In this document: positions 33,891 through 45,203 of the stretch, piece after piece
Position numbering within the stretch: the first letter of the stretch is position 1
Layout: each line of letters opens with the position of its first letter
Source of the DNA: Cryptomeria japonica
Lineage: Eukaryota > Streptophyta > Pinopsida > Cupressales > Cupressaceae
Direction of reading: 5' to 3'
DNA length: 64,000 nt
Assembly (NCBI RefSeq): GCF_030272615.1
Contig: NC_081408.1
Span: forward strand, 338,614,793-338,678,792
Program-made: the position numbers and the translations under genes
The notes under the pieces: model-generated
Seen by the model: the letters and a program-made list of their open reading frames with translations, nothing else
Database searches by the model: none
What the model was told of the DNA's origin: nothing

Positions 33891-34500
33891 ATGTCAAATA
33901 GGACATCCTCTTGAAGATACTTGAGGTAAAGTTGTGAAATTATAGATGCCTTCCACTTTCTTTGTGATTTGTTGTATAGCTTGTTCTTATTGACTCCTCT
34001 AGTAGTAAAAGGATGTTTCTCATAAAATTTTGCCTCATGAGATAATGCTTTGACCTCTATTGGTGAGAAAAAAAGTACTAATTCATCTGAGAATTGAGCA
34101 TCATTTGTTTCTTCTATGCTTTCTCCCCAAATAGGGAAATTCTTTGCTTCATGAAGATTTCTTGTGGAGTCAGAAACAAATTCATCTCCTCGCTCAAGGT
34201 TTTCTTTGTTTTTGAAGCTACCACCACATCTAGGGGTTTGTGAGATTCTATTGTGCCACCTTGTTTAGACACTACCTTTGAAGTTGGTACAGATTCATTT
34301 CCCTCTTTCTCTTCAAAGAGAAAAGGAAGATCATGAAAGAAAAAAATATGACCCAACTACTTTATGTCTTTTAGAAATTGAATGTTCATCCTATTTTCTT
34401 AGGTTTCTCATCATTTCTTTCCCTTCTCTCATCTTGTGGGTGTGGGTCCCTATGATCTTCATTCTTTTCCACCCTTCTCCTTTGTTTATGAGACCACTCT
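33891..34500 (-). pseudogene. Broken minus-strand ORF, probable interior of the R element
   Basis: The minus strand reads as coding-like sequence in shifting frames: about 34500-34395 a charged stretch (KQRRRVEKNEDHRD), 34356-34114 LPFLFEEKEGNESV..., then from ~34140 a different frame with LSHEAKFYEKHPF and KSQRKWKASIISQLYL down to ~33890. It lies ~700 bp downstream, on the minus strand, of the R LTR end and its primer-site-like sequence, where gag of a minus-strand LTR element is expected. I do not recognise a domain. Confidence 0.35.
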
Positions 34501-35179
34501 AATCTCTAGACAATGGGTCCACCTTTGAATAATTAAATAGTATGGGGTGAGGAATTTGTAGTGGAAGAATATTTCTAAGGCAAGACAATGAAAATTGATT
34601 TCCCTGAGCATGTGTAGGTTCTAGTACAGTAGTTAATTTTTCTTTTCATATAAGAAACTCTTTGTTTCATGTAGCCATTTGGGTCACAAACTTTGATCTT
34701 GCTTCTTTCTCTATTTTTCCAACTCTTGTTGCTATAAATGGGCATGATAAACAAGCCAATTTTGATACCTCTATTTTTTTGCTTCAAATGATCTTAATCA
34801 TTCTTGGAAGTCTGTCATTATTTCTTTAATATTAATATTCTTAGGGTTTCTCCCATCAAGGTATGAGGCAATATGGTTGTTTAGTTGATAAAATAATTAT
34901 GGATGTGGGGATGAGGTATCTAGATTTTCATAGAAGGGGGAAAAATTGATGTTTGTAATAGCTTTACATAATGAAGCATGCAAAATGAGTGAGGTAACAC
35001 TAAAAACTATCTCATACAGGCAAAATAGGTTTATCTGATTTCACGAATAGGATACATATTAATTGATTCATCTTTGAAATTTTTGACCATTCAAAGTTGT
35101 TGGGTGTTGATCGAATACTTCTTTAAAGCTAGAATACTAAAAAATAAACAAGATATTCAACGATGAGAGGCCAAAAGGT
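34501..35179. other. Leader-like non-coding DNA next to repeat R
   Basis: No ORF with a recognisable domain; the minus ORF 34575-34787 is short and unsupported. Its position between the R LTR and the broken ORF fits an untranslated leader of a minus-strand element. Confidence 0.3.
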
Positions 35180-35202
35180 TACACTGGGTGTGCCACAAAA
35201 AT
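35180..35202 (-). promoter_or_regulatory. Candidate primer-binding site of the R element
   Basis: On the minus strand, the LTR end GGGACCAACA (35203) is followed by ATTTTTGTGGCACACCCAGT. That resembles the TTTTGGC(A/G)CGCC-type sequence after 5' LTRs of many plant Gypsy elements. It is absent next to copy 1, as expected for a solo or 3' LTR there. I have not assigned the tRNA. Confidence 0.35.
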
Positions 35203-36048
35203 TGTTGGTCCCTAAAAATTGTGTGCTTTAATAAGGTTGGTTTGGAAGTTTCATTGACATGGGATGTGAGACTTGATTGCGATCCGTGAAACAACCTCTA
35301 GTATTTTACAAGTTGGCTCTTCATTTTATAGAGGGGGATGAAAAAGGAAAGGAGAATAACATGAAAACAACTGAACTAAGGAAAAAACATCAATGCAAAG
35401 CTTTTAAAACACTTTAAATCCATTTTATAAAAAGCATAATGAAACATTAGGTCCCAAGAATGAACACATCACACCACAACTCTTCATTGTTGAGAGGAGA
35501 AAAAAATACAGAAAGTTACATAGACATAGGGTAAAACATTCACATCCCCCCATAAGAAGCACTTGCCGAATCTGGATAGAAACATATGGATCCTTAGGGG
35601 TTTTTGCAATAACTAACCATTCTCTAATTTCTTTTACTAAAAAGAATAGTCTAATTCCCAACCTAAAGAAAATGGAAGAGTGAAAGATCTTGCATGGTCC
35701 ATAATTCACAAATTAACTAGGAAATAGAAAAGTTGAATTGAGAATGCAATAATAACTTCTATATCAAAGTGACATAGAGGATATTAAATTAAATAAAACA
35801 AGAAAAAGGCAAAGCGAAGGCACATGCTGATGCTTTATCTAAGAACAAATATACTAAGGTTTGATCATGGCTACAAATTACTTAGCTCAAAGAATGTTTT
35901 CATTTTCTTCTAAGGAGAATTAAAAAATGTTCAACCCATATTATAGGAATTACTATGGGCTTAAATAGAATTTCTTCTATAGGTTAGGAATGATTTTCGC
36001 AACTGAATTATCCCTGAATATTTTTTGCATGTTAATCTTATCATAGAA
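35203..36048 (-). repeat. Repeat R, copy 2, first part
   Basis: It matches 1880-~2715 in the same orientation (for example the GGTCCCTAAAAA start, TTTTATAGAGGGGGATGAAAAAG, and the MNYGPC-K/E-IFHSS shadow ORF). The match stops at about 36048 and resumes at 50835, so DNA of about 14.8 kb has been inserted. Confidence 0.75.
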
Positions 36049-36228
36049 ATTGTTCTGATTAATTAAGAAAAATAGGTTTTCAGGACATGAAACCTTTAAC
36101 ATAGGAAATTAAGATATGTCATCAAAGAGTCCAGAGCATATAAATCACTTACAAAATGAATGGAAAAAAAGCCAGCAAACCAAAAAGATAGCAAAGATAG
36201 AAACAACAAAGAAACTAGGAAGGCACTA

Positions 36229-37964
36229 CACAGTTATAGTCTTTAGAAGGTCCTCCACCTTTATCACCAACTGGTCATAGGTGGCCGCAATAGCTTTGAC
36301 ATCATCTAGGGTATCCTTCTCCTCGTCCAATTTGCTGATGAGAGTTTTAGTATTGCCAGAAGAAACCTTCAGGATGTTTAAATTTTTCTCTGCAATACTC
36401 TTGAGGCAATCCTCAATTTTTCTGATTTTACTGACAGTGCCCGATATGGTTTGATCCATAGCGTCAGCAATAGTTTTCCTCTCCAGCAGGTCTTTCTCTA
36501 TTTTCTCGAATCTGGGGTTGAAGGAGTCTCTTATATTTTCAGCTTTTGAAATAGTATTTTTTAGATCCTCAATATAATCAGCCATAGTCTTCCCTTCCCC
36601 AGTGTTGATAGTTTCCAGAATTTGAATTTTGTTGCTGAGCTTCTTGCTGTCATCCATAGCTTTCTTGTAGCTAGTTATTAGCCACTCCATGGTGTCCATA
36701 AAACCTTTCATACCCTCCTGAGGAAGATTTGGGAGAAGATCAATCTTACTGGAGTTGTCCTGTTCCTTTTTTGGAGTGTCACCAATAGTAGCTGTGTTGT
36801 CAACCCTATGAACCTCTCAAGTGGTCACCTCCTCTAGGTTCTGTTCAGTTTCCAAAATCTTTTCCTGCTTATGAGCCTCTAGCTCCTTCATATTCTCCTC
36901 CTTTCTCTTATTCTTGTTTCTAGTCTGGGTATGGACTTTATTTTTCTTTTTTAGAGAACCCTGGGGTTTCTCCTTCTCTGAATCTTCAGAGACCTCCTCC
37001 TCCTCCTCCGAGCTAATCTGGAGGATTTTGCCTTTAGTTTTTTTACCCTTTGAGGAAGAAGGTATGGTTTTCATATATTTCCTCTTCTTACCTATTTCAA
37101 ATTCTGAGTCATCCAAGCTCTCCTCAGATTCACTCCTTGGGTCACTGTCGGAACCCTCATCCACAGAAAAAATAGAGTCTGACCCATCCTCTTCATACTC
37201 TATAGAGGGCTATAGGCAGGCAATTTGATTAGCCTAGAGATGGTCATAAATAAGAACCATTAACCCTTGATGCATGGCAGTGTTCCCCATAGGGTTCTCT
37301 TTATAGGAAATAGAAAATAAGGAAAGTTAACCTTCTCATCATGCTTAAAATGATTCAAAAAAACAAAATGGTAGCCATATACTTTATTAAATCTACCATT
37401 CAATATAATATAATGCATTATAACAAAGAGGACCTCCCGCCATGGTTTAACAAAAGCCCTAGGGGGATAGTAAGTTTTACTTAGCTTCACGAGCCATTTT
37501 TTCTCCTTTTCAGTTTCAGGATATCTGTCAATGGCCTCCTTATTCACTTTTCTATCTCTATAGAAGTTGCTTCCTTCCCTTTGGAGACACGTGGCTTGGG
37601 AAATAAGGTCTTCATCTATGACAACAGACTGGTCTCCCATCTTCAAAATACCCTTTATCTATTTTTTGTAGAATAAATCGGTGACCGTGCCATCCCGTCC
37701 ATGGAGTTTCTCCATAAATTTAGAAAACCTAGCCTTTTGCAAAATATTCCAGACCTCTTCCTTCTTCTTCCATTCCTTACAGCTGCTAAGCTCATATTGC
37801 CATCTAGTTCCTCCCATATTTTTGTTGTTCAGAGTAGAGTAATGAAACTTGTAGAGAGTTTTAGATAAAAAGTTTCTCAGAGCTATTAAAATTACCCAGA
37901 AAGTGTGGGAAGTGATAGAATGAGTATTATAACAAATGGTGCTGACAATATTATAATGACTCAA
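36229..37964 (-). pseudogene. PMD-like ORF with acidic/basic linker and coiled coil (copy next to the LINE)
   Basis: On the minus strand, 37964-37260 is one frame with one internal stop (..TDLFYKK stop IKGILKMGDQS), carrying LSKTYYPPRAFVKPWREVLF and YGYHFVFLNHFKHDEKVNFPY. A frameshift near 37200-37260 leads to 37164-36229, one frame with a stop near 36817. That part holds an acidic Ser-rich segment (EESLDDSEFEIGKKRKYMK), a Lys-rich segment and a long coiled coil ending LLKTITV. The N-terminal half resembles the plant-mobile-domain-like proteins common in plant retroelements. No enzyme motif is visible. It lies on the same strand and ~120 bp downstream of the LINE RNase H; whether it belongs to the LINE or was there before is open. 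Confidence 0.55.
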
Positions 37965-38082
37965 AGTACTCCATTTAGTTCATTTCATTATTGTTTTGTC
38001 CATCAAAAATATTTGGAGTGCTACTATATCAATCCTTAAAAATGATTAGTCTGACATCCTCAAGGAGTCCTTGTTCTCTTGT

Positions 38083-39377
38083 CTATGTAATCATTTCATC
38101 TTTATTGATTGCTGCATTGGCTACCCAGTCAGCAGACCCATTGACTTCATAGTAGATATGAGATATGTAACTTTTTTCAAAAGTGCTAATGAGGTCTCTA
38201 GCGGCTTTTATAATATTATTGATAGACCATGAGGGCTTAGAGGTCCCCTTGAGACATTTAATGATGTTGTTTGAATCCCTTTCAATCCATATGTAGGGGC
38301 AATTCCATCTTTTAGCGAGGAGAATTCCTTGGAGAGTTGCCATTGCTTCTGCTTTGTGATTTGTTTGACTCCCTATTGGGACAACAATCATTTCCTTGCA
38401 TATACCTTTATCATCTCTAAGAATAGCTCTACAACCCGCAGGGTCTGGATTACCTTTTGCAGCATCATCAAAATTGACTTTGAACCAACCATGAGGGGGA
38501 GTTTGCCATCTTGCTTCAAGTCTTTTGTTTTTCTTGGGGTCAGAGCTACCAGCATTCTTCAAATTCCAAGAACTTAAAATGTTAGATTCCAGGGGGTTGG
38601 TCCAAAAATGGGGACCCCCAATGATCCCAATATTCTCCACAATCGCCCATTGTATTTTCTAAAATACAATATCCTGATTGAGGGATGTGTCCCTAAAAAT
38701 ATGATTGTTTCTTTCTTTCCATAATCCCCACAATATGTGAGGAAGTGATAGATGCCACAAAGATCTCAAAAAGGAGTTAGACCAATGGATATTCTAGGAG
38801 TATAACAACTCACTGATGGTTTTTAGAAACACCCAATAAATGCTAAAATATTTAAGAAATCTTTCCTAGACTGAGGCAGAATAGGAATAGTGGATGGCTA
38901 GGTGGTCCACTGACTCTTCCTCCTTAAGACACATACCACATCTTTTAGGAAAGGAAAAACCTCTACCCTTGAGGTTATCTAGGGTCAAGATTTTATTTTG
39001 AAGTATAGTCCAATAGAAAAAGTTGATTTTGGGGGTCAGACCCTTAATCCAAGCTTTAAAATAGAAAGGATTATCAGGAGGGGTGTAGGAGAGAACACCA
39101 TACATTGAAGAAACAAGAATAATACCTTTGGGTTCATATTTCCAGATGAGGGAGTATTCCTCTTTGTTCAATCAGACTGAAGGCAGGTGGATCTTGAGCT
39201 TTATGAGGCTTGGGTGGATACTTTCAATGTTCTACCATTTATTGCCAATCCAATACCCTTCAACTAAAGTGCCAAAACTTCTAATACAGGAGGGAGCATA
39301 AGGGGCCCATTCAGGGAAATTTGTCAAGGGTTTATAAAAAAGCCAGGGGTCTTCCCAGAATTTAACTCTCCTGCCAT
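38083..39377 (-). pseudogene. LINE ORF2, 3' part: zf-RVT and RNase H
   Basis: The minus-strand continuation of the LINE after the composite insertion. NGRRVKFWEDPW (39377-39342) completes the motif begun at 46297. Then comes the zinc-binding RVT region (KAWIKGLTPKINFFYWTILQNK, then CGMCLKEEESVDHLAIHYS; 38866-39171). An RNase H domain follows (38083-38640: WFKVNFDDAAKGNPDPAGCRAILRDD, KAEAMATLQGILLAK, ERDSNNIIKCL, VNGSADWVANAA). In the RNase H the first Asp, the Glu and the second Asp are in place. Several stops separate the parts. Plant L1 LINEs carrying RNase H are known. Confidence 0.88.
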
Positions 39378-39382
39378 TTCCT
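39378..39382 (+). repeat. Left target-site duplication of the A/B composite (TTCCT)
   Basis: TTCCT precedes the TG terminus of the insertion and recurs at 46292-46296 after its CA terminus. Deleting 39383-46296 restores the LINE reading frame as IWKVGNGRRVKFWEDPW. Confidence 0.9.
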
Positions 39383-40432
39383 TGGTAGGTCCCGAAGACA
39401 ACTGAGAGGGGGGGTGAATTAGTTGTCTAATAAATTCAAACCAAAAACTTATTAACCAACTTAATGCTTAATACCGGTAAACCAGTTAAGTATGCCGGTA
39501 GACAGTGTTAATAGTAAATTGCCATACCGATAAGAATTAATGCATGAAACATAAACACAAAGTCATCCACAACACATGACACCAATATTTGTATGTGGAA
39601 ACCCTGTAAGGGGAAAAACCATGGTGGGAATCCTTACCCACAATCAGATGATACTACTGCAGATAGTAAGTGTACAAAGAGGGGTTTGCATATGCAGAAA
39701 GGCCAATAGCCTAGAGCTCACTACTCAATCACAAATGGGAGTCACATTGACTACAGTTGGATGGTTAAATCCAATAAGAATGTACTGTACAAAATCACAT
39801 CTTCATATTCTGAATTCAGTACCGGTGTAATGCTGATATGCTTCTACAAAAACCTAACTTCACCTTTAGATGATGTCTTCATGTATGCCTCTGTTTAATC
39901 TCACATATACCTTCACTCAAATCTTTTTCGCATTCCACACTTGATCTTACAAATAAGATCTTACATTTATACCATACCCAAAGACCAATTTTAGTAGGTC
40001 ATCTCTACAAGATATTACAATAAAACATTTTACAAATAATATCCGATGCAATAACCAATTAAACATGTCATCTTAATTCATTTACATCAATAATAAATCA
40101 TCTTCATAGCGTGCCATGCTAATCTGGAAAAGATAAACCTGCTGGTGTAACCCTAGATAACCTAGACCTATTTGCTGGTAAAGGCAAATATGCAAATAAG
40201 AATATATCAATGATTATTAATTCAAAATAAAGTGTCCACATGATGTCTTCGACATTACCGAGTGTCTTCCATGTCATTCCAGGTACCGATGAACATTATA
40301 TCCTACCGGTTGATCATATACCAGTAACTGTTGCACAGATTACTGCTTGTCGGTGAATGTTGCTGGATCTCCAAAGTAGGTGTATTTAGTAGGTGTTGAC
40401 ATCAATGAAAAAACCATACCAAAATACCAACA
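39383..40432 (-). repeat. LTR of Copia family A, minus orientation
   Basis: On the minus strand it starts TGTTGGTATTTTGG and ends GGGACCTACCA. It aligns over its full 1050 bp with the plus-oriented copy 42809-43858. Many CCGGT motifs remain. Confidence 0.92.
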
Positions 40433-40446
40433 ATCTCCCCCTTTGG
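40433..40446 (-). promoter_or_regulatory. Polypurine tract of family A, minus copy
   Basis: Read on the minus strand, CCAAAGGGGGAGAT abuts the LTR start. Arms of the stem-loop lie at 40447-40459 (internal side) and 40395-40407 (inside the LTR). Confidence 0.88.
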
Positions 40447-40784
40447 CATTGATGGCAATACAAGGTGGAAAAACCATCAAAGTGCCAAAATAGAAATGCC
40501 ACATACAAAAACCAACAATCTTCATTTCTCCCCCTGGGAGTAACAATACCAAAAAAAACTTTCCCTTAAAATCTCTTTTTCTTTCCAAAAGGATAATGTG
40601 TTTTTCCATAGATATCTCTCCCCCTTTGACATCAAATGATAAAGTCACAAAAGGTCAAGTTTATACAAAATAACAACCAATTCAATATACCAACTACTCC
40701 CCTTGAGAAGTAGCTTCCTCATCAAATACGAGAATAAAAGATTTGTCCATTTAATTCTGCTGGTTGATGACAATCATCAACTGT
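40447..40784 (-). other. Family A 3' untranslated region
   Basis: No coding signal. It corresponds to 42543-42796 in the opposite orientation and contains additional CCCCCTTTG / CCCCCTGGG tracts (polypurine on the minus strand). Confidence 0.7.
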
Positions 40785-41147
40785 CTAAGTCACTACTGGT
40801 GGTGGTATGACTCCGAGCTGATCTCTGAGATACTCAAAAGTTTCCTTAGGAAAAGGTTTTGTGAAAATATTTGCAAGTTGTTCTTTAGTATTCACATAAA
40901 CCAGTTTTATCTCTTTTTCTTCAACTTTTTCCGTTAGAAAATTCAGTTTGATAGAAACGTGTTTTGTTTTAGAATGTAATACCAGATTTTTAGATATATC
41001 AATTGCTGTAGTGTTATCACAGTATATAGTAATAGGTTCCTTACATTTTACCTTTATATATTTCAACATTTGCTTAAGCCAAATACCCGTGTACAGTTTG
41101 TTGCTGCTACAACATATTCTGATTTTGCTGTTGATCAAGATGTACAA
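40785..41147 (-). pseudogene. Copia A RNase H
   Basis: The minus strand carries IYCDNTTAIDISKN, HSKTKHVSIKLNFLTEKV and QLANIFTKPFPKETF, the Copia RNase H signatures, ending GVIPPPVVT at 40785. It is one frame off from the RT ORF upstream, where a stop/frameshift sits at about 41148. Confidence 0.9.
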
Positions 41148-41149
41148 CT

Positions 41150-42003
41150 CTATTTCTTACTCAACCAAGAAACTAATCTTTTTCCAAGAAAGAATGCTCC
41201 TCCAGTGGTGCTTTTTCTATCATCCACATCTCCTACCCAATTTGCATCTATATATGCACATAGATCAAAATTTTTATCTTTAGGATACCATAATCCAAGA
41301 TTTACTGTGCCTTGTAAGTACCGAAAATTCCTTTTCACTGCTGATTCATGATTTTCTTTAGGATTACTTTGAAATCTAGAAACTATACATATTGCATTCA
41401 TAATATCAGGTCTAGTTTGTGTCAAATACAATAAAACTTCTATCATAGATTTGTTTCTAGTTGGATTAACAGGTGTAGATTCAACCCTTTGAGATAATTT
41501 GTCATTTGTAGTCATAGGTGTGCTTACCGGTTTAGAGTTCTCCATCCCGAATTTCTTAAGTAGTTCTTTCAAGTACTTAGATTGACTCAAAAATATACCT
41601 TTATCAGTCTGTAAAATCTGCAATCCTAAAAAGAATTTTATTTCTCCAATCATAGACATTTCAAATTCTTGCTGCATTTCAAGAGAAAATTCTTTGCATA
41701 ATTCATCTTCTCCTCCAAAGATTATATCATCAACAAATACTTCAATAATCATGATGACATAATTAGTTACTTTGTTATATAAATTTCTATCTACATTTCC
41801 TTTAGTAAAACCAATCTTTAAAAGATACTTATCCAATCTTCCATACCAAGCTCTTGGGGCTTGTTTTAATCCATACAAAGCTTTTCTTAATCTGCAAACC
41901 ATATCATTGTCATCTGTCAAAGAAAATCCATTAGGTTGTTCAATATAGACTTCCTCTTCAAGGTCTCCATTCAAAAATGCACATTTAATATCCATTTGAT
42001 AAT
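41150..42003 (-). pseudogene. Copia A reverse transcriptase (N-terminally truncated)
   Basis: An open minus-strand frame starting inside RT at YQMDIKCAFLNG and running through ALYGLKQAPRAWY, the catalytic box FVDD (usual YVDD) in EVFVDDIIFGG, LGLQILQTDKGIFLSQSKY, the LYLTQTRPDI motif and the RNase H entry STTGGAFFLGKRLVSW. The part before YQMD is missing because the junction with the LTR-B segment lies at 42003/42004. The apparent N-terminal extension up to 42067 is LTR-B sequence read through and is not part of the protein. Confidence 0.92.
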
Positions 42004-42535
42004 TGTTAGGGTTCCCACAGATATTGAGAGGGGGGGGGGGGTGAATCAGTATCTGACTGGTAGTCAAATTTTCTTAAGTTAAAACATACAGAACATAAAG
42101 TAGCAGTGTACAGGTATGCAAGAATTAATGTAATAAACAGAATCAAAAACATCCACATGAAAAGAACACCATAACACAAGATATTTAACGAGGAAACTAG
42201 GTGTGGGAAAAACCTCGGTGGGATTTGTGACTCACAATATTCACTTATTGGCCAATAAGAGAATATTAATTGCAATAGGAGCCTACACATGCAGGAAGGC
42301 CAATTGCCTAGAGCTCACTGCTCAATGAGAAGTCACATTGACTGACAATGAGGATTATACTAATACAATGATCTGTACTGCTTTACAATAGCATCTCCAA
42401 TGCTAGATTCAGTACTGGTTCTTTCTCTATTCTTTACATATACCCTTGACCTATAATTCACACATTAGGTTTGCCTAATAATTTTCTTTATGCTCTCTTA
42501 CTTACTTCTTTTTTTTTAATGGTCTACAATGATCA
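42004..42535 (-). repeat. Partial LTR of family B (3' portion), minus orientation
   Basis: The reverse complement matches 45765-46291. On the minus strand it begins about 12 bp after the start of the LTR-B TATA box and ends at the LTR terminus CCTAACA. Two or three bases of primer-site lead (ATT) follow before family A RT sequence. Its extent is close to R-U5, i.e. the size of a minus-strand strong-stop product; that reading is an inference. Confidence 0.8.
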
Positions 42536-42542
42536 ATTTGTT

Positions 42543-42808
42543 TAGTTGGTATAATGAATTGGTTGGTATTTTGTATAAACTTGACCTTTTGTGACTTTGG
42601 AATTTGATGTCAAAGGGGGAGAGATATCTATGGAAAAACACATTATCCTTTTGGAAAGAAAAAGAGATTTTAAGGGAAAGTTTTTTTTTTGGTATTGTTA
42701 CTCCCAGGGGGAGAAATGAAGATTGTTGGTTTTTGTATTTGGCATTTCTGTTTTGGCACTTTGATGGTTTTTCCATCTTGTGTTGCCATCAATGCCAAAG
42801 GGGGAGAT
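42543..42808 (+). other. Family A 3' internal end with polypurine tracts, plus orientation
   Basis: It matches 40433-40680 in reverse. The polypurine tract AAAGGGGGAGAT at 42797-42808 abuts the LTR; further purine tracts lie at 42612-42623 and 42706-42720. GTTGCCATCAATG (42782-42794) pairs with CATTGATGTCAAC (42834-42846), 12 of 13. Confidence 0.8.
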
Positions 42809-43858
42809 TGTTGGTATTTTGGTATGGTTTTGTCATTGATGTCAACAACTACTAAATACACCTACTTTGGAGATCCAGCAACATTCACCGGCAAGCTGTA
42901 ATCTGTGCAACAATTACTAGTATATGATCAGCTAGCAGGATATAATGTTCATCGATACCTGGAATGACATGGAAGAGACTTGGTAATGTCAAAGACATCA
43001 TGTGGACACTTTATTTTGAAGTACTAATCATTGATAGATTCTTATTTGCATATTTGCCTTTACTGGCAAATAGGTCCAGGTTATCTAGGGTTACACCGAC
43101 AGGTTTATCTTTTCCACATCAGCATGGCACGCTATGAAGATGATTTATTATTGATGTAAATGCATTAAGCTAACATGTTTAATCAGTTATTGCATTGGAT
43201 ATTATTTGTAAAATGTTTTATTGTAATATCTTGTAGAGACAACCTACTAAAATTGGTCTTGGGGTATGGTATAAATGTAAGATCTTATTTGTAAGATCAA
43301 GTGTGGAATGTGAAAAAGATTTGAGTGAAGGTATATGTGAGATCAAGCAGAGGCATACATGAAGACATCATCTGAAGGTGAAGTTAGGTTTTTGTAGAAG
43401 CATATCAGCATTACACTGGTATTGAATTCAACATATGAAGATGCAATTTTGTACAGTACATTCTTATTGGATTTAACTATCCAACTATAGTCAGTGTGAC
43501 TCCCATTTGTGATTGAGCAGTGAGCTCTAGGCTATTGGCCTTTCTGCATGTGCAAACCCCTCTTTGTACACTTACTATCTGCAATAGTATCATCTGATTG
43601 TGGGTAAGGATTCCCACCGTGGTTTTTCCCCTTACAGGGTTTCCACGTACAAATATTGGTGTAATGTGTTGTGGATGACTTTGTGTTTATGTTTCATGCA
43701 TTAATTCTTATCGGTATGTCAATTTACTGTTAACACTGTCTATCGGCATACTTAACTGGTTTACCAATATTAAGCATTAAGTTGGTTAATAAGTTTTTGG
43801 TTTGAATTTATTAGACAACTGATTCAACCCCCCTCTTAGTTGTCTCTGGGACCTAATA
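42809..43858 (+). repeat. LTR of Copia family A, plus orientation
   Basis: It starts TGTTGGTATTTTGG and ends GGGACCTAATA (the terminal CA has become TA). TATAAAT at 43270-43276 is the likely TATA box. It joins directly to family A integrase sequence of opposite orientation at 43859. Confidence 0.9.
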
Positions 43859-44201
43859 GATTTTCTTACCAGTTTCATTTTCAACCATTGGTTTGAATAG
43901 TTTGAACTTCCCAAGTGCTTCTGATTTTTCTTTGAGAAAAGTAACCCAACACATTCTAGAATAATCATCAATAATTAGCATGAAATATCTATCACCTTGT
44001 AAGCTCTTAGTTCTAGCTGGACCACATAAATCAGTGTGAATTAAATCAAGAACATTATTGGATTTTTCTGGAATACTTTTGAAACTAGCTCTAACTTGTT
44101 TTCCAAATTGACATTCCTTGCAAACTGTATTCTGAGGTTTCACAATTTTAGGTAGATCTCTAACTGCTTTAGAAGTACTGATTTTACCATGCAATCAAAA
44201 T
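43859..44201 (-). pseudogene. Copia A integrase, N-terminal part
   Basis: The minus strand carries the zinc-binding end (CKECQFGKQVRASF), HTDLCGPARTKSLQGDRYFM with the first catalytic Asp, and IDDYSRMCWVTFLKEKSEA, ending abruptly at ENETGKKI where the LTR-A segment begins. The rest of integrase and the start of RT are missing from the composite. It is one frame off from the protease part (frameshift ~44202-44220). Confidence 0.9.
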
Positions 44202-45200
44202 TTACATGACATAGTCTTTTAATAACCAACTTTCATCTATATGTGCAATTAAGCATGCCTTTTCACTGTTATTCAAATGAAAGAGATTACCTCTAGTCTG
44301 ATTACCGGTTGCAATTTCCAAACTAGTTCTATTCATGATTTTGCATTTTACATTTTTAAATTGTAACTGAAAACCTTTCTCAACTAATTGACCAACACTT
44401 AAAAGATTGTGTTTTAATCCTTCAACATAGTAGACATTGTCAGTGTTATGTTTACCATCAAGAGATATTGAACCCTTACCTTTGATTGAATAGGCTTTGT
44501 CATCTCCAAATCTTACTAAACCTCGATTGTATTCTTGAAAGTTCAAGAATTTACCTTTGTCTCCAGTCATGTGATGTGAGCATCCTGAGTCAATAATCCA
44601 TTCATCCTTTGATTCAACTTTAGCTGCTAGGGCTTGTTCTATTGGTTGAGCAATAGGTGCCAGTTGATCTTCTGTTATAGCAACAAAGACCCATCCATTG
44701 TCTGTTGGATCCTCATCAGAATCATCAGTCACACCTTCATTAGCAATGTAACAAGTTTTATCTTTGTTTTTCTTAAATTTGTATCTCTGATATTCAGGAT
44801 TAGGTTTGTATGTTCTTCTAGCTTCTCCTCTTAGTCTAGCATGTCTATCAAGGCATCTTGAAGCCATATGACCAATCTTATTACAGTTAAAACATTTAAA
44901 GGGTGCTTTACCTTCATACTTACTTCCAATTGGGCCTTTTGGCATTTTTCTTGCAAATAGTGCTTCAAGTTCTTCAAGCTCTTCAAGTTCTCTTGCATAA
45001 AAGGCTCTCTAGTCTGATTTGTCAAAAGATGGAGCAGATGATGTTGATGCTTTGAAGGCCAAATCAGTTTTTATAGTAGCAACAAGACCAAATTCCTCAA
45101 TTTCAAAAGTTGAAAGTTTTCCAATCAATGTATCCCTAGTTACTGATGTATTAGGCATTGTTCTCAACTCATTTATAGCAGTAACCTTCATTTTATATGC
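44202..45200 (-). pseudogene. Copia A gag C-terminus and protease
   Basis: On the minus strand one frame runs from about 45200 (YKMKVTAINELRTMPN) through a stop at 45009 to 44202. It contains an intact zinc knuckle CFNCNKIGHMASRC (~44898-44857) and the protease motif WIIDSGCSHHM (~44607-44575), then VEGLKHNLLSVGQLVEKG. The gag start is lost at the junction with family B sequence near 45203. Confidence 0.9.
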
Positions 45201-45203
45201 AAT

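Noticed and set aside
31084-33924. Overlapping S/L/P-rich plus ORFs and R/E-rich minus ORFs
   Set aside because: Products of the CT/GA and AC repeats; they change frame with the repeat and mirror each other.
35425-35709. Minus ORF similar to 2159-2383
   Set aside because: The similarity is because both are in repeat R; composition is not protein-like and the frames diverge at their ends.
42004-42067. N-terminal extension of the family A RT ORF
   Set aside because: It is LTR-B sequence read through the fusion junction, not part of the RT protein.
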